Below are positions 1-9,508 of a DNA stretch of 20,358 nt, one piece after another. Below the pieces are notes generated by a model, which saw nothing but the letters and a program-made list of their open reading frames with translations, did not search any database and was not told where the DNA came from. Numbering within the stretch: position 1 is the stretch's first letter; the number at the start of each line of letters is the position of its first letter. This DNA comes from JBHHZJ01 sp046758005 (GTDB lineage: Bacteria > Pseudomonadota > Alphaproteobacteria > Kiloniellales > J153). The DNA lies in the NCBI GenBank assembly GCA_046758005.1, contig JBHHZJ010000068.1, forward strand, positions 1-20,358, read 5' to 3'. A program made the position numbers and the translations under genes.

Positions 1-607
1 CCGGCCGCCGCATGATGTGCCCGGCGAAACCGGTGTGGATGCTGGCGCCGTGATTCACGTCTATCGACATCACGCGGAAGCGGTAGGGGACACCGCGCTC
101 CAGGCGCAGCACGCGGGGCTCGTAGGAGAACCGCATCGCCTTCAGGTAGACATCGATCGGTTCGTCGGCCTCGTCCGGTGCGGCTTCGCTCCCATGCTCC
201 GGCCCGGCGGCATCCATCTCTTCCTGCGTGCCGTCCCCGCCCGTCGCTTCCCCGGTCGTTTCCATCGCCTCCGTCCACTCGCGCGTGGGCCGGACACTGC
301 CGTCCGGGAGGCTGAGGTCTTCGATGAATTTTGACGTGATTTCCTCGAATTCCTCCGGCGTCATCGCGCCGACCCCGGCGCCATGGCCGCCCATCGCCAT
401 GCTCTCGGCGCTCTCGATTTCCATGCCTTCCGTTGGCATGCCGGCCGCCGGCTTGGCCGGCGCTTCGGTCAGGACGCTCAGACCCGTCGGCGCCGCCCCA
501 TAGGCGGCCCACAAGAAGTAGAGCGTAAGGACCAGGAGCCCTACAAAGATCGCAAAGCCCGGCCGCAGCGTGAAGTGTCTGAGCTTGGGATTCGCTGGTG
601 CGGCCAT
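1..607 (-). CDS. Membrane-anchored cupredoxin / cytochrome c oxidase subunit II-like protein (partial, C-terminus off window)
   Basis: The frame is open from an ATG at 607 down to the window edge, giving 202 visible residues. GAGGTG lies just upstream as a ribosome binding site. Residues 1-16 are short and polar, and about 17-37 form one transmembrane helix. A periplasmic linker follows that is rich in Met, Gly, His and acidic residues (about 57-82 has several Met plus GGHG). A cupredoxin-like domain starts near residue 151: VYLKAMRFSYEP, then RVMSIDVNHGASIH at about 178-191. The pattern 'S-x-DVxHG' matches the first copper-ligand region of oxidase subunit II and related CuA/cupredoxin domains. 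The Cys-rich second half of a CuA site would lie outside the window, so an electron-transfer role is inferred. An exact FNR/FixK-type box lies about 110 bp upstream, which fits a low-oxygen respiratory function. A copper carrier or nitrosocyanin-like protein is also possible. Confidence 0.72.
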   Translation of the reverse strand, partial: MAAPANPKLRHFTLRPGFAIFVGLLVLTLYFLWAAYGAAPTGLSVLTEAPAKPAAGMPTEGMEIESAESMAMGGHGAGVGAMTPEEFEEITSKFIEDLSLPDGSVRPTREWTEAMETTGEATGGDGTQEEMDAAGPEHGSEAAPDEADEPIDVYLKAMRFSYEPRVLRLERGVPYRFRVMSIDVNHGASIHTGFAGHIMRRP

Positions 608-714
608 TGATCGCACCTCGCTATTTGTTCGCGCGTTCGACGGAAGAAGAAAGCGAGATTTCTTATTTAATGCTCCTCCATTATGAAAATTGCGACAAAT
701 TGCGCCCAGGGCCA

Positions 715-728
715 TTGATCCAAATCAA
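715..728 (-). promoter_or_regulatory. FNR/FnrL/FixK-type operator (TTGAT-N4-ATCAA)
   Basis: The sequence TTGATCCAAATCAA is an exact match to the symmetric TTGAT-N4-ATCAA consensus bound by FNR, FnrL and FixK regulators. Its centre is at 721.5, about 114 bp upstream of the cupredoxin start codon. A class II activator site centred at -41.5 would put the transcription start near 680. A CATAAT hexamer at 685-680 is a few bases too close to fit that ideal spacing, so the exact start is unsure. The match is seen directly; oxygen control is inferred. Confidence 0.75.
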
Positions 729-1108
729 TGCGAGGGTCATTCCCATCGTTGTCCGGCGGCATGGCGCATCGAAGCCGGCTGTCTAGACATGATTCACCCG
801 TGCCCGGGTTACGGTCGGGCAGCTCGGCCATTCGGCTTCGCCCTCCCGGATCCGGGCGTGCGGCTTTGTCGGGTACATCAGCGCGCGCAGGGCGCAATGG
901 CGCGAGCGTAGTGCGCCGGATGGTGTCATTCGCGGGGGCTCGCCGGCGATGACCTCGTCGCCCTCGTCCTGGGGCAAGCTCAGGAGGGGGTGCCCCTCCC
1001 AGCCGGGCGGATAAACCCCGACTCGGGAGCGCCCGGCCAAGCCATACCGGCGAGCGGATCAAGCCATCGGCTCGCTGGCATTACAGGGAAACGAGGGAAA
1101 TCCGGGCG

Positions 1109-1134
1109 GCGCGGGCCCGCGGCCGCGCCCGCGC
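1109..1134 (-). terminator. GC-rich hairpin after the MaoC gene, possible terminator
   Basis: A perfect 8-bp inverted repeat (GCGCGGGC with GCCCGCGC, 10-nt loop) lies 7 bp beyond the stop codon of the MaoC-like gene. On the minus strand it is followed by GC-rich sequence and only short T runs, so it lacks a proper U-tract. It may end transcription weakly or only protect the 3' end. Confidence 0.3.
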
Positions 1135-1140
1135 GCCCCG

Positions 1141-1587
1141 TCAGGGCCGGCGCCGCATCAGATGGATGGCCGTGAACGTCATCACCACCTCGCCCGTCTG
1201 GTTCTTGACCTCGTAGGCCATGTGCAGGACGCCGCGCTCGGGCCGCGACTCCGAGGCCCGCTTGCTCTTGACCTCGGCCTCGGTGTGCAGCGTGTCGCCG
1301 GGGCGCACCGGCCTGAGCCAGCGCAGCTCGTCCATGCCTGGCGAGCCGAGCGAACAGTCGTTGATGACGTTGGCGTGAAGGAAGGCGCGGAAGGCGAGCG
1401 CCAGCGTGTGGAATCCGCTGGCGATCAGGCCGCCGTAGGGGGACTCGGCCGCGGCCTCCTTGTCGAGGTGGAAGGGCTGGGGGTCGTACTTCAGCGCGAA
1501 ATCGAGGATCTGCCCCTCGCTGACCGTGACGCCGGGGCTGACGAACCGCTCGCCCACCTCGAAGTCGTCGAACGTGCGCCCGCTCAT
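1141..1587 (-). CDS. MaoC-family (R)-enoyl-CoA hydratase-like protein
   Basis: This 148-residue protein is a single hotdog domain of the MaoC dehydratase family, which hydrates trans-2-enoyl-CoA (or a related acyl-CoA) in the cytoplasm. The opening TFDDFEVGERF, the segment YDPQPFHLD (34-42) and the GLIASGFHTLAL helix are characteristic. Asp35 and His40 match the family's catalytic Asp/His pair. A strong AAAGGAGG precedes the ATG. It stands alone between a GNAT gene and a long non-coding stretch, so nothing nearby fixes its substrate. Candidates are fatty-acid, polyhydroxyalkanoate or branched-chain acyl-CoA metabolism. Family assignment is firm; substrate unknown. Confidence 0.88.
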   Translation of the reverse strand: MSGRTFDDFEVGERFVSPGVTVSEGQILDFALKYDPQPFHLDKEAAAESPYGGLIASGFHTLALAFRAFLHANVINDCSLGSPGMDELRWLRPVRPGDTLHTEAEVKSKRASESRPERGVLHMAYEVKNQTGEVVMTFTAIHLMRRRP

Positions 1588-1679
1588 CTCGCCTCCTTTC
1601 GTTGCGCCGTGGAACCGCGATGGCGGGAGTATGCCGCCTCGCGCTCACGGCCGCCAGAAGGGCCTGGCGCGTGAGCATT

Positions 1680-2186
1680 CTATCCGCTCCTTGCGCCCTC
1701 CGACCGGGCCATCAGGTCGAGCTCCAGGTATCGCACGTCCTCCAGCGGGTTGTCGTAGTACGCCGGGATCTCGCGGAAGCCGAAATCCCGGTAGAGCGCC
1801 CGCGCCGCGGTCATGAAGCCCAACGTGTCCAGGCACATGGCCCGGTAGCCGGCCGCGCGCGCCGCGGCGGTGCAGGTCTCGGCCAAGCGCCGGCCGAGGC
1901 CGAGGCCGCGAAAGGCGGGCCGCACCCAGAGCCGCTTCATCTCGCACACGCCCGCCTTGAGCGGACGGAACCCCACGGTGCCGGCGACCGCGCCGTCCAC
2001 GGTGGCGAGCCACAGTCCGCCGGCCGGCGGCGCGTACTTGCCGGGCAGGGAGGCGAGCTCTTCCGCGAAGCCCTGGAAGCAGAGGTCGACGCCGAGCCAG
2101 TCCTGGTACTCGAGGAACAGGGCGCGCACCGTCTCCATGTCCGCCGGTGCGGCCGCGGGTCTGACCGCAATGCGCCGTTCAGACAC
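1680..2186 (-). CDS. GNAT-family N-acetyltransferase
   Basis: This 168-residue protein has the GCN5-related acetyltransferase fold, transferring acetyl from acetyl-CoA to an unknown amine. The acetyl-CoA pyrophosphate-binding motif A is visible at about 88-101 (VRPAFRGLGLGRRL, Q/R-x-x-G-x-G). It is preceded by the strand CEMKRLWV and followed by LYRDFGFREIPAYY, the usual motif B tail. The start is GTG at 2186, lying just inside the end of the PhzF-like gene so the two overlap by 8 bp. This suggests translational coupling and a shared operon. The ligand cannot be told from sequence; small-molecule detoxification or amino-acid modification are both possible. Confidence 0.88.
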   Translation of the reverse strand: MSERRIAVRPAAAPADMETVRALFLEYQDWLGVDLCFQGFAEELASLPGKYAPPAGGLWLATVDGAVAGTVGFRPLKAGVCEMKRLWVRPAFRGLGLGRRLAETCTAAARAAGYRAMCLDTLGFMTAARALYRDFGFREIPAYYDNPLEDVRYLELDLMARSEGARSG

Positions 2187-2958
2187 GGATGCGCCCCTCG
2201 AGATAGGGCGCGACCCGGCCCGAGATGAGCACCCGCTCGCCCCGGTCCTCGACCACGAGCTCGCCGCCGCGCCGCGACACCTGGCGCGCGGCCAGCTTCG
2301 CCCTGCCCAGGCGCCTCGCCCAATACGGGGTCAAGATGCAGTGCGCGGAGCCGGTGACCGGGTCCTCCGGAATGCCGGCGCGCGGCGCGAAGAAGCGCGA
2401 GACGAAGTCGCAGTCCGCGCCCGGCGCGGTGACGATGACGCCGCGCGTCTCGAGCGCCGCCAGCTTGCCCATGTCGGGCGCGAGCGCGCGCACCTCCGCC
2501 TCGCCGGCGAACACGGCCATCAGGTCCATTGAGGTCCACACCTCGAGCGGCGCGGCGCCCAGGGCCGCGGCCGCCTCGGCGCCGTCGGCCGCGCGCTCGG
2601 CCGGCAAACTTGGAAAATCCAGCGTATAGAAATCGCCCTCGCGCGCGACCGTAAGCGGGCCGCTGCGCGAGTGGAAGCGCACCGCCTCGCGCCCCGGTTC
2701 CAGGTAGGTGGCGATGACGTAGGCGGCGCCCAAGGTTGCGTGGCCGCACAGGTCCACCTCCTTGGCCGGGGTGAACCAGCGCAGGTCGAAGTCCTCGCCC
2801 CGGCTCACGAAGAACGCGGTCTCGGACAGGTTGTTCTCCGCCGCGATCGCCTGCATGACCTCGTCCGGCAGCCAGGACTCGAGCGGACAGACCGCCGCCG
2901 GGTTGCCCGCGAACACCTTCGAGGCGAAGGCGTCGACCTGATAGATCGGAACTTCCAT
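2179..2958 (-). CDS. PhzF-family isomerase/epimerase
   Basis: This 259-residue protein matches the PhzF/DapF-like fold of two alpha/beta-barrel halves. The opening IYQVDAFASKVFAGNPAAVC, the segment NNLSETAFF (42-50, with Glu46 at the position of the PhzF catalytic acid), DLCGHATLG (69-77) and DPVTGSAHC in the second half are hallmarks. PhzF itself isomerises trans-2,3-dihydro-3-hydroxyanthranilate, but most homologues sit outside phenazine clusters and have unknown substrates. No phenazine genes are seen here, so I do not call phzF. A GGGAGGAG ribosome site precedes the ATG. It is followed by an overlapping GNAT gene, so the pair may act together. Confidence 0.9.
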   Translation of the reverse strand: MEVPIYQVDAFASKVFAGNPAAVCPLESWLPDEVMQAIAAENNLSETAFFVSRGEDFDLRWFTPAKEVDLCGHATLGAAYVIATYLEPGREAVRFHSRSGPLTVAREGDFYTLDFPSLPAERAADGAEAAAALGAAPLEVWTSMDLMAVFAGEAEVRALAPDMGKLAALETRGVIVTAPGADCDFVSRFFAPRAGIPEDPVTGSAHCILTPYWARRLGRAKLAARQVSRRGGELVVEDRGERVLISGRVAPYLEGRIRV

Positions 2959-2993
2959 CGTCAGAGACTCCTCCCGTTTAGAGCATTCTTCCG

Positions 2994-3024
2994 GTTATGC
3001 GGAACCGGCCCGAGTCCACGTCAA
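2994..3024 (-). promoter_or_regulatory. Candidate promoter for the PhzF/GNAT pair, with inverted repeat
   Basis: On the minus strand TTGACG (3024-3019) and CATAAC (2999-2994) resemble -35 and -10 boxes, but the 19-bp spacer is long. The spacer and -10 box fall within an inverted repeat, CCGGTT (2991-2996) with AACCGG (3003-3008), which could be an operator. Evidence is weak. Confidence 0.25.
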
Positions 3025-3043
3025 TGGAAGCCGCTCCAGCGCC

Positions 3044-3961
3044 TCACGCCCGGCCGCGGGCCAGCGCCACGCCGCCGAGGATGGTCGCCGCCGCCAGGAC
3101 CATGGGCCAGGTCAGCGACTCGCGCAAGATCGCCACCGCGAGCACGACGCCGACGACCGGCTGCAGGAACTGCGCCAGGCCGGTGCGCCCGATGCCGCCG
3201 CGCCCGAGCGCCCAGTACCACGCCGCGTAGGCGAGGATCGAGGACGCCGCGGCCAGGTACAGAACCGCGCTCAGGGCGAGCGCGCCGGCGCCGGCCAACT
3301 CGCGCGGCGATACGAGGAACGGCAGGATCGGCACGAGGACGACGCCGCCCACGACCAGGCCCCACAGCGTGATCGGCCAGGTCCCGGTCTCGCGCGCGGC
3401 GCGCGCGCCGGCGACGTAGCCCGCCGCCGCGGCGACGGCGGCCGCCAGGACCAGGGCGTTGCCGGCAAGGCTCGCCTCGCCCGAGTCCAGCGCGAAGCGC
3501 TCGCCGACCAGCAGGACGGTCCCGACCAAGGCCACGGCGCAGCCGGCCCACCAGCGCCCGCGCGGCAGCCGGCGCTCGAGCAGCGCGGCGATGAGGCCGG
3601 TGAGCACGGGCAGGATGCCCAGCAGCAGCGCGCCGTGCCCGGCGCTGGTCAGCCCCAGACCGAGAGTGAACAGCACCGGGAACAGGACGAAGCCGCCGAG
3701 CGCGGAGACCGCCAGATGGGCGCGGGCGCGCACGCTGGCCGGGGGCCGCAAACGCCCGAGGACGATGATCGGCAGCGCCGCCAGCGCGCCGAGCAGCGTG
3801 CGCAGGATGCCCACCGTCAGCGGATCGATCGCGGCCACGGCCACCTTCGTGACCATGGGCGTGGCGCCCCACAGCACCACCGCGCCGTAGGCCGCGGCCA
3901 GGACCGCGGCTTGGCGGCCCGAGTCGCCCCGGCTTCGCGATGCCGCCGTCGACGGCCTCAT
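3044..3961 (-). CDS. EamA-domain (drug/metabolite superfamily) transporter
   Basis: This 305-residue integral membrane protein has about ten hydrophobic segments arranged as two EamA repeats (about 17-150 and 163-300), the usual layout of the 10-TMS drug/metabolite transporter family. Typical signatures are LWGATPMVTKVAV in the first repeat and QFLQPVVGVVLAVAILRESLTW near the end, where proline and glutamate are conserved. It probably exports or exchanges a small metabolite across the inner membrane; the substrate cannot be predicted. It starts with ATG 21 bp after thiD, which suggests it is read in the same transcript, but that closeness alone does not prove a link to thiamine. Confidence 0.9.
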   Translation of the reverse strand: MRPSTAASRSRGDSGRQAAVLAAAYGAVVLWGATPMVTKVAVAAIDPLTVGILRTLLGALAALPIIVLGRLRPPASVRARAHLAVSALGGFVLFPVLFTLGLGLTSAGHGALLLGILPVLTGLIAALLERRLPRGRWWAGCAVALVGTVLLVGERFALDSGEASLAGNALVLAAAVAAAAGYVAGARAARETGTWPITLWGLVVGGVVLVPILPFLVSPRELAGAGALALSAVLYLAAASSILAYAAWYWALGRGGIGRTGLAQFLQPVVGVVLAVAILRESLTWPMVLAAATILGGVALARGRA

Positions 3962-3982
3962 CCGGCGTTCCCCGCGATCCGC

Positions 3983-4792
3983 TCAGTCGGCGGCGTCGAA
4001 GGGGCGCACGGTGTGGCCGTGATTGACCGGGCCGTGTCCCTCGCCCAGGCCCGGCGCCGTGCGGATCGCCTCGTGCAGGTAGGCCCGGGCGCGCACGACC
4101 GCCGCGCGCAGCGCCGTGCCCTGGGCCAGCCCGGCGGCGATGGCCGAGGCCAGCGTGCAGCCGGTGCCGTGGGTGTGCGGCGTGTCCAGGCGCGGGTTCT
4201 CGAAGACCTCCGTCCCCTCCCTGGTGACCAGCACGTCGCGCACGACCGCGCCCGGCAGGTGCCCGCCCTTGAGCAGGACCGCCCGCGGCCCGAGGCCGAG
4301 CAGCCTCTCGGCCGCACGGACCATGCCGTCCGCGTCGCGGATGCTCAGGCCGGTCAGCCGCTCGGCCTCGGGCGCGTTCGGCGTGAGCACGGCGGCCAGC
4401 GGAAGCAACCGGCCCGCCAAGGTCTCGACGGCGCCGGGATCGAGTAGCGTGTCGCCGCTCTGCGCCACCATGACCGGGTCGACGACGATCGGGATCGCGG
4501 GCGTCCTCGACTTCAGCACCTCGCAGACCGCGCCGATCACTTCGGCGGTGTGCAGCATGCCGGTCTTGACCGCATCGGCGCCGATGTCGTCGAGCACGAC
4601 ACGCATCTGCTGCTGAATGAAATCGGGCGCCACCCCGACCACGCCGAACACGCCCCGCGTGTTCTGTGCGGTCAAGGCGGTGATGGCGGTGGCGGCGTAG
4701 CCGCCCAGCGCCGTGACCGTCTTGATATCCGCCTGAATGCCCGCGCCGCCGCCGGAATCCGATCCGGCGACGATGAGCACACGCCCCGTCAT
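3983..4792 (-). CDS. thiD: Hydroxymethylpyrimidine / phosphomethylpyrimidine kinase
   Basis: This 269-residue ribokinase-family enzyme phosphorylates HMP to HMP-P and then HMP-PP for thiamine synthesis in the cytoplasm. The start carries VAGSDSGGGAGIQAD (8-22), Gln43 lies in TALTAQNT where HMP is bound, and the anion hole with catalytic cysteine is HGTGC (208-212). VDPVM and LTPNAPEAERL are also typical. Length matches ThiD. It lies 18 bp after glmM, so it is probably in the same transcript. No other thiamine genes are in the window, so it seems to be the detached thiD usual in this gene order. A pyridoxal kinase role is less likely given the full HMP signature. Confidence 0.95.
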   Translation of the reverse strand: MTGRVLIVAGSDSGGGAGIQADIKTVTALGGYAATAITALTAQNTRGVFGVVGVAPDFIQQQMRVVLDDIGADAVKTGMLHTAEVIGAVCEVLKSRTPAIPIVVDPVMVAQSGDTLLDPGAVETLAGRLLPLAAVLTPNAPEAERLTGLSIRDADGMVRAAERLLGLGPRAVLLKGGHLPGAVVRDVLVTREGTEVFENPRLDTPHTHGTGCTLASAIAAGLAQGTALRAAVVRARAYLHEAIRTAPGLGEGHGPVNHGHTVRPFDAAD

Positions 4793-4810
4793 CGCCTTTG
4801 TCCGGCGGCC

Positions 4811-6154
<1,344 letters not shown>

Positions 6155-6214
6155 AACGGGCGTCCCCGATCCACCGATGAGAAGACTGCCTGATCAGACC
6201 AATGCCGGAATGGT

Positions 6215-6245
6215 ACAATACCAGAACTTTGCGATTGCTGAACAA
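6215..6245 (-). promoter_or_regulatory. Candidate glmM promoter
   Basis: In the 136-bp gap between folP and glmM, a locally AT-richer stretch on the minus strand has TATTGT (6220-6215) as a -10-like box. Upstream are TTCAGC (16-bp spacer) or TTGTTC (19-bp spacer) as -35-like boxes. It would give a leader of about 55 nt before glmM. This is a pattern match only. Confidence 0.35.
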
Positions 6246-6290
6246 CCTAACATTCACCGCACCCGCGGTCTGCCCAATTCGCCGCCAGGC

Positions 6291-7376
6291 TCATGGCCCG
6301 GCGCCCGCAGCACTCCCGCCGCCGTGGATCGCGCGCCAGACGGCGAGCGCCTGGGCGGTCTCGGCCACGTCGTGGACGCGCACGATCTGCACCCCGCGGT
6401 CGAGGGCGGCCAGCGCCGCGGCCAAGGACCCTGGCAGGCGCGCCTTGGGAGCCTCGCCGCGCGAGATCCGGCCGATGAAGCTCTTGCGGCTGACCCCGAG
6501 CAGCACCGGGCATCCAAAGCCCTGATACACCGCAACCTGGTCGAGGATTTGCAGGTTGTGCTCGACCGTCTTGCCGAATCCGATGCCCGGGTCGACGGCG
6601 ATGCGCGCGCGCGGAATGCCGGCCGCCTCGCAGGCCGCGATGCGATCGGCGAGGAAATCGAAGATGTCGAGCGCTGCGTCGTCGTAGCTCGGGTCGGCCT
6701 GCATTGTGCGCGGCTCGCCCTGCATATGCATGAGCACGACGCAGGCCTCCGCCTCCGCGACGAGGGCGAGGCTCGCCGGGTCGCCGGCAAGCGCGGTTAC
6801 GTCGTTGACGATCCTCGCCCCGGCCTCCAGCGCCGCCGCCATGACGCGGGCGCGCCGGGTGTCGATGGACACCGGCGCCCCGCCGTCGGCGAGCGCGCGG
6901 ACCACCGGGACGGTCCGGCGCATCTCCTCCTCCACGCTCACCGGCTCGGCCCCGGGCCGGGTCGACTCGCCGCCCACGTCGAGCATCGCGGCCCCCGCCT
7001 CGATCATGGCGAAGCCGTCGGCCGCGGCCCGGCCGGCGTCGAAGCGCTCGCCGCCGTCGGAGAAGCTGTCGGGTGTCACGTTGATCACGCCCATGATCCG
7101 CGGCCGCTCGACGGTAAGGCCGGCGTACGGCGGGCGCGGGGCGCTCAGTCGCGCGAGCAGCGCCTCGGCCTGTTCCGCAAGCCCGGGGGCGACGCGCGCC
7201 GCCCAGCCCGGCGCCGAGGCCGGCGCAACGACCGCGCGGGCGAGTTCCCTGCCCCCCTCTCGAACCGTGGCCTCGACCACGGTAAAGACGCGCGGACCGC
7301 CGGCGAGCGGCCGGCCGTCGGCGGCCGCCGCGGGCCCGTCGATGCCCAGGGGACGAAGCGTGAGCGTGGCGGTCAT
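6291..7376 (-). CDS. folP: Dihydropteroate synthase
   Basis: This enzyme joins p-aminobenzoate to the pterin diphosphate to make dihydropteroate in folate synthesis, and is the sulfonamide target. The TIM-barrel core starts near residue 91 with RPRIMGVINVTPDSFSDGG. It continues with GGESTRPGA, SIDTRRA, NDVTA, DPGIGFGKTVEHN and GVSRKSFIG, all strong family motifs. At 361 residues it is about 80-90 longer than the enterobacterial enzyme. The extra N-terminal part has RPLGIDGPAAA and a further small alpha/beta-like stretch, as I recall for alphaproteobacterial homologues. The ATG at 7376 lies 94 bp past ftsH, across a hairpin. Confidence 0.96.
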   Translation of the reverse strand: MTATLTLRPLGIDGPAAAADGRPLAGGPRVFTVVEATVREGGRELARAVVAPASAPGWAARVAPGLAEQAEALLARLSAPRPPYAGLTVERPRIMGVINVTPDSFSDGGERFDAGRAAADGFAMIEAGAAMLDVGGESTRPGAEPVSVEEEMRRTVPVVRALADGGAPVSIDTRRARVMAAALEAGARIVNDVTALAGDPASLALVAEAEACVVLMHMQGEPRTMQADPSYDDAALDIFDFLADRIAACEAAGIPRARIAVDPGIGFGKTVEHNLQILDQVAVYQGFGCPVLLGVSRKSFIGRISRGEAPKARLPGSLAAALAALDRGVQIVRVHDVAETAQALAVWRAIHGGGSAAGAGP

Positions 7377-7404
7377 GGGTCCGGGATATCGCTACACGCG
7401 CAAA

Positions 7405-7424
7405 GCCCCGCGGTAAAGCGGGGC
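7405..7424 (-). terminator. Hairpin between ftsH and folP, possible terminator or attenuator
   Basis: A perfect 7-bp inverted repeat (GCCCCGC with GCGGGGC, 6-nt loop) lies 46 bp after the ftsH stop and 28 bp before folP. On the minus strand it is followed by TTTGCG, a very short T run. It could partly end ftsH transcription or set the folP level, or act as an mRNA 3'-end stabiliser. Confidence 0.45.
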
Positions 7425-7470
7425 CTTGCGCTTGGCGTGGCCGTTTCGGGCGCGCCCGCCCGGCCTCGGC

Positions 7471-9399
<1,929 letters not shown>

Positions 9400-9480
9400 G
9401 CTTAGGTCCCTTCCTTGCCATGCCCCTGCAGGCTGCGGCCAAGCCCAAATCCAAGACAAATTGCGTATGGCCTGCTTATA

Positions 9481-9508
9481 AAGATAATGCACTCTCCCGC
9501 CTAAGCAA
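9481..9508 (-). promoter_or_regulatory. Candidate ftsH promoter overlapping the tilS 3' end
   Basis: On the minus strand TTGCTT (9508-9503) and TATCTT (9486-9481) lie 16 bp apart, with a further TATAAG just downstream. The -35 box covers the last codons of tilS. The leader to the ftsH TTG would be about 75 nt. I looked for a heat-shock (RpoH) type CTTG...CYTATNT pattern and did not find a clear one. A pattern match only. Confidence 0.4.

Larger units (their letters stand above)
608..1140. other. Non-coding region upstream of the cupredoxin gene
   Basis: These 533 bases hold no gene I can support. The part next to the cupredoxin gene (about 620-735) is clearly more AT-rich than the rest and carries the FNR-type operator at 715-728 and a CATAAT hexamer on the minus strand at 680-685. 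The part from about 780 to 1080 is GC-rich. It contains a perfect 12-bp palindrome CCCGGATCCGGG (845-856) and an imperfect inverted repeat (GTCATTCGC 925-933 with GCGATGAC 946-953). It looks like decayed intergenic repeat sequence. Open frames crossing it are short, arginine/proline-rich and unconvincing. Confidence 0.6.

Noticed and set aside
667..1062. A 131-residue minus-strand frame in the non-coding region upstream of the cupredoxin gene
   Set aside because: Its composition is Arg/Pro-rich, it runs through the FNR box and promoter patch, and it has no recognisable domain or ribosome site.
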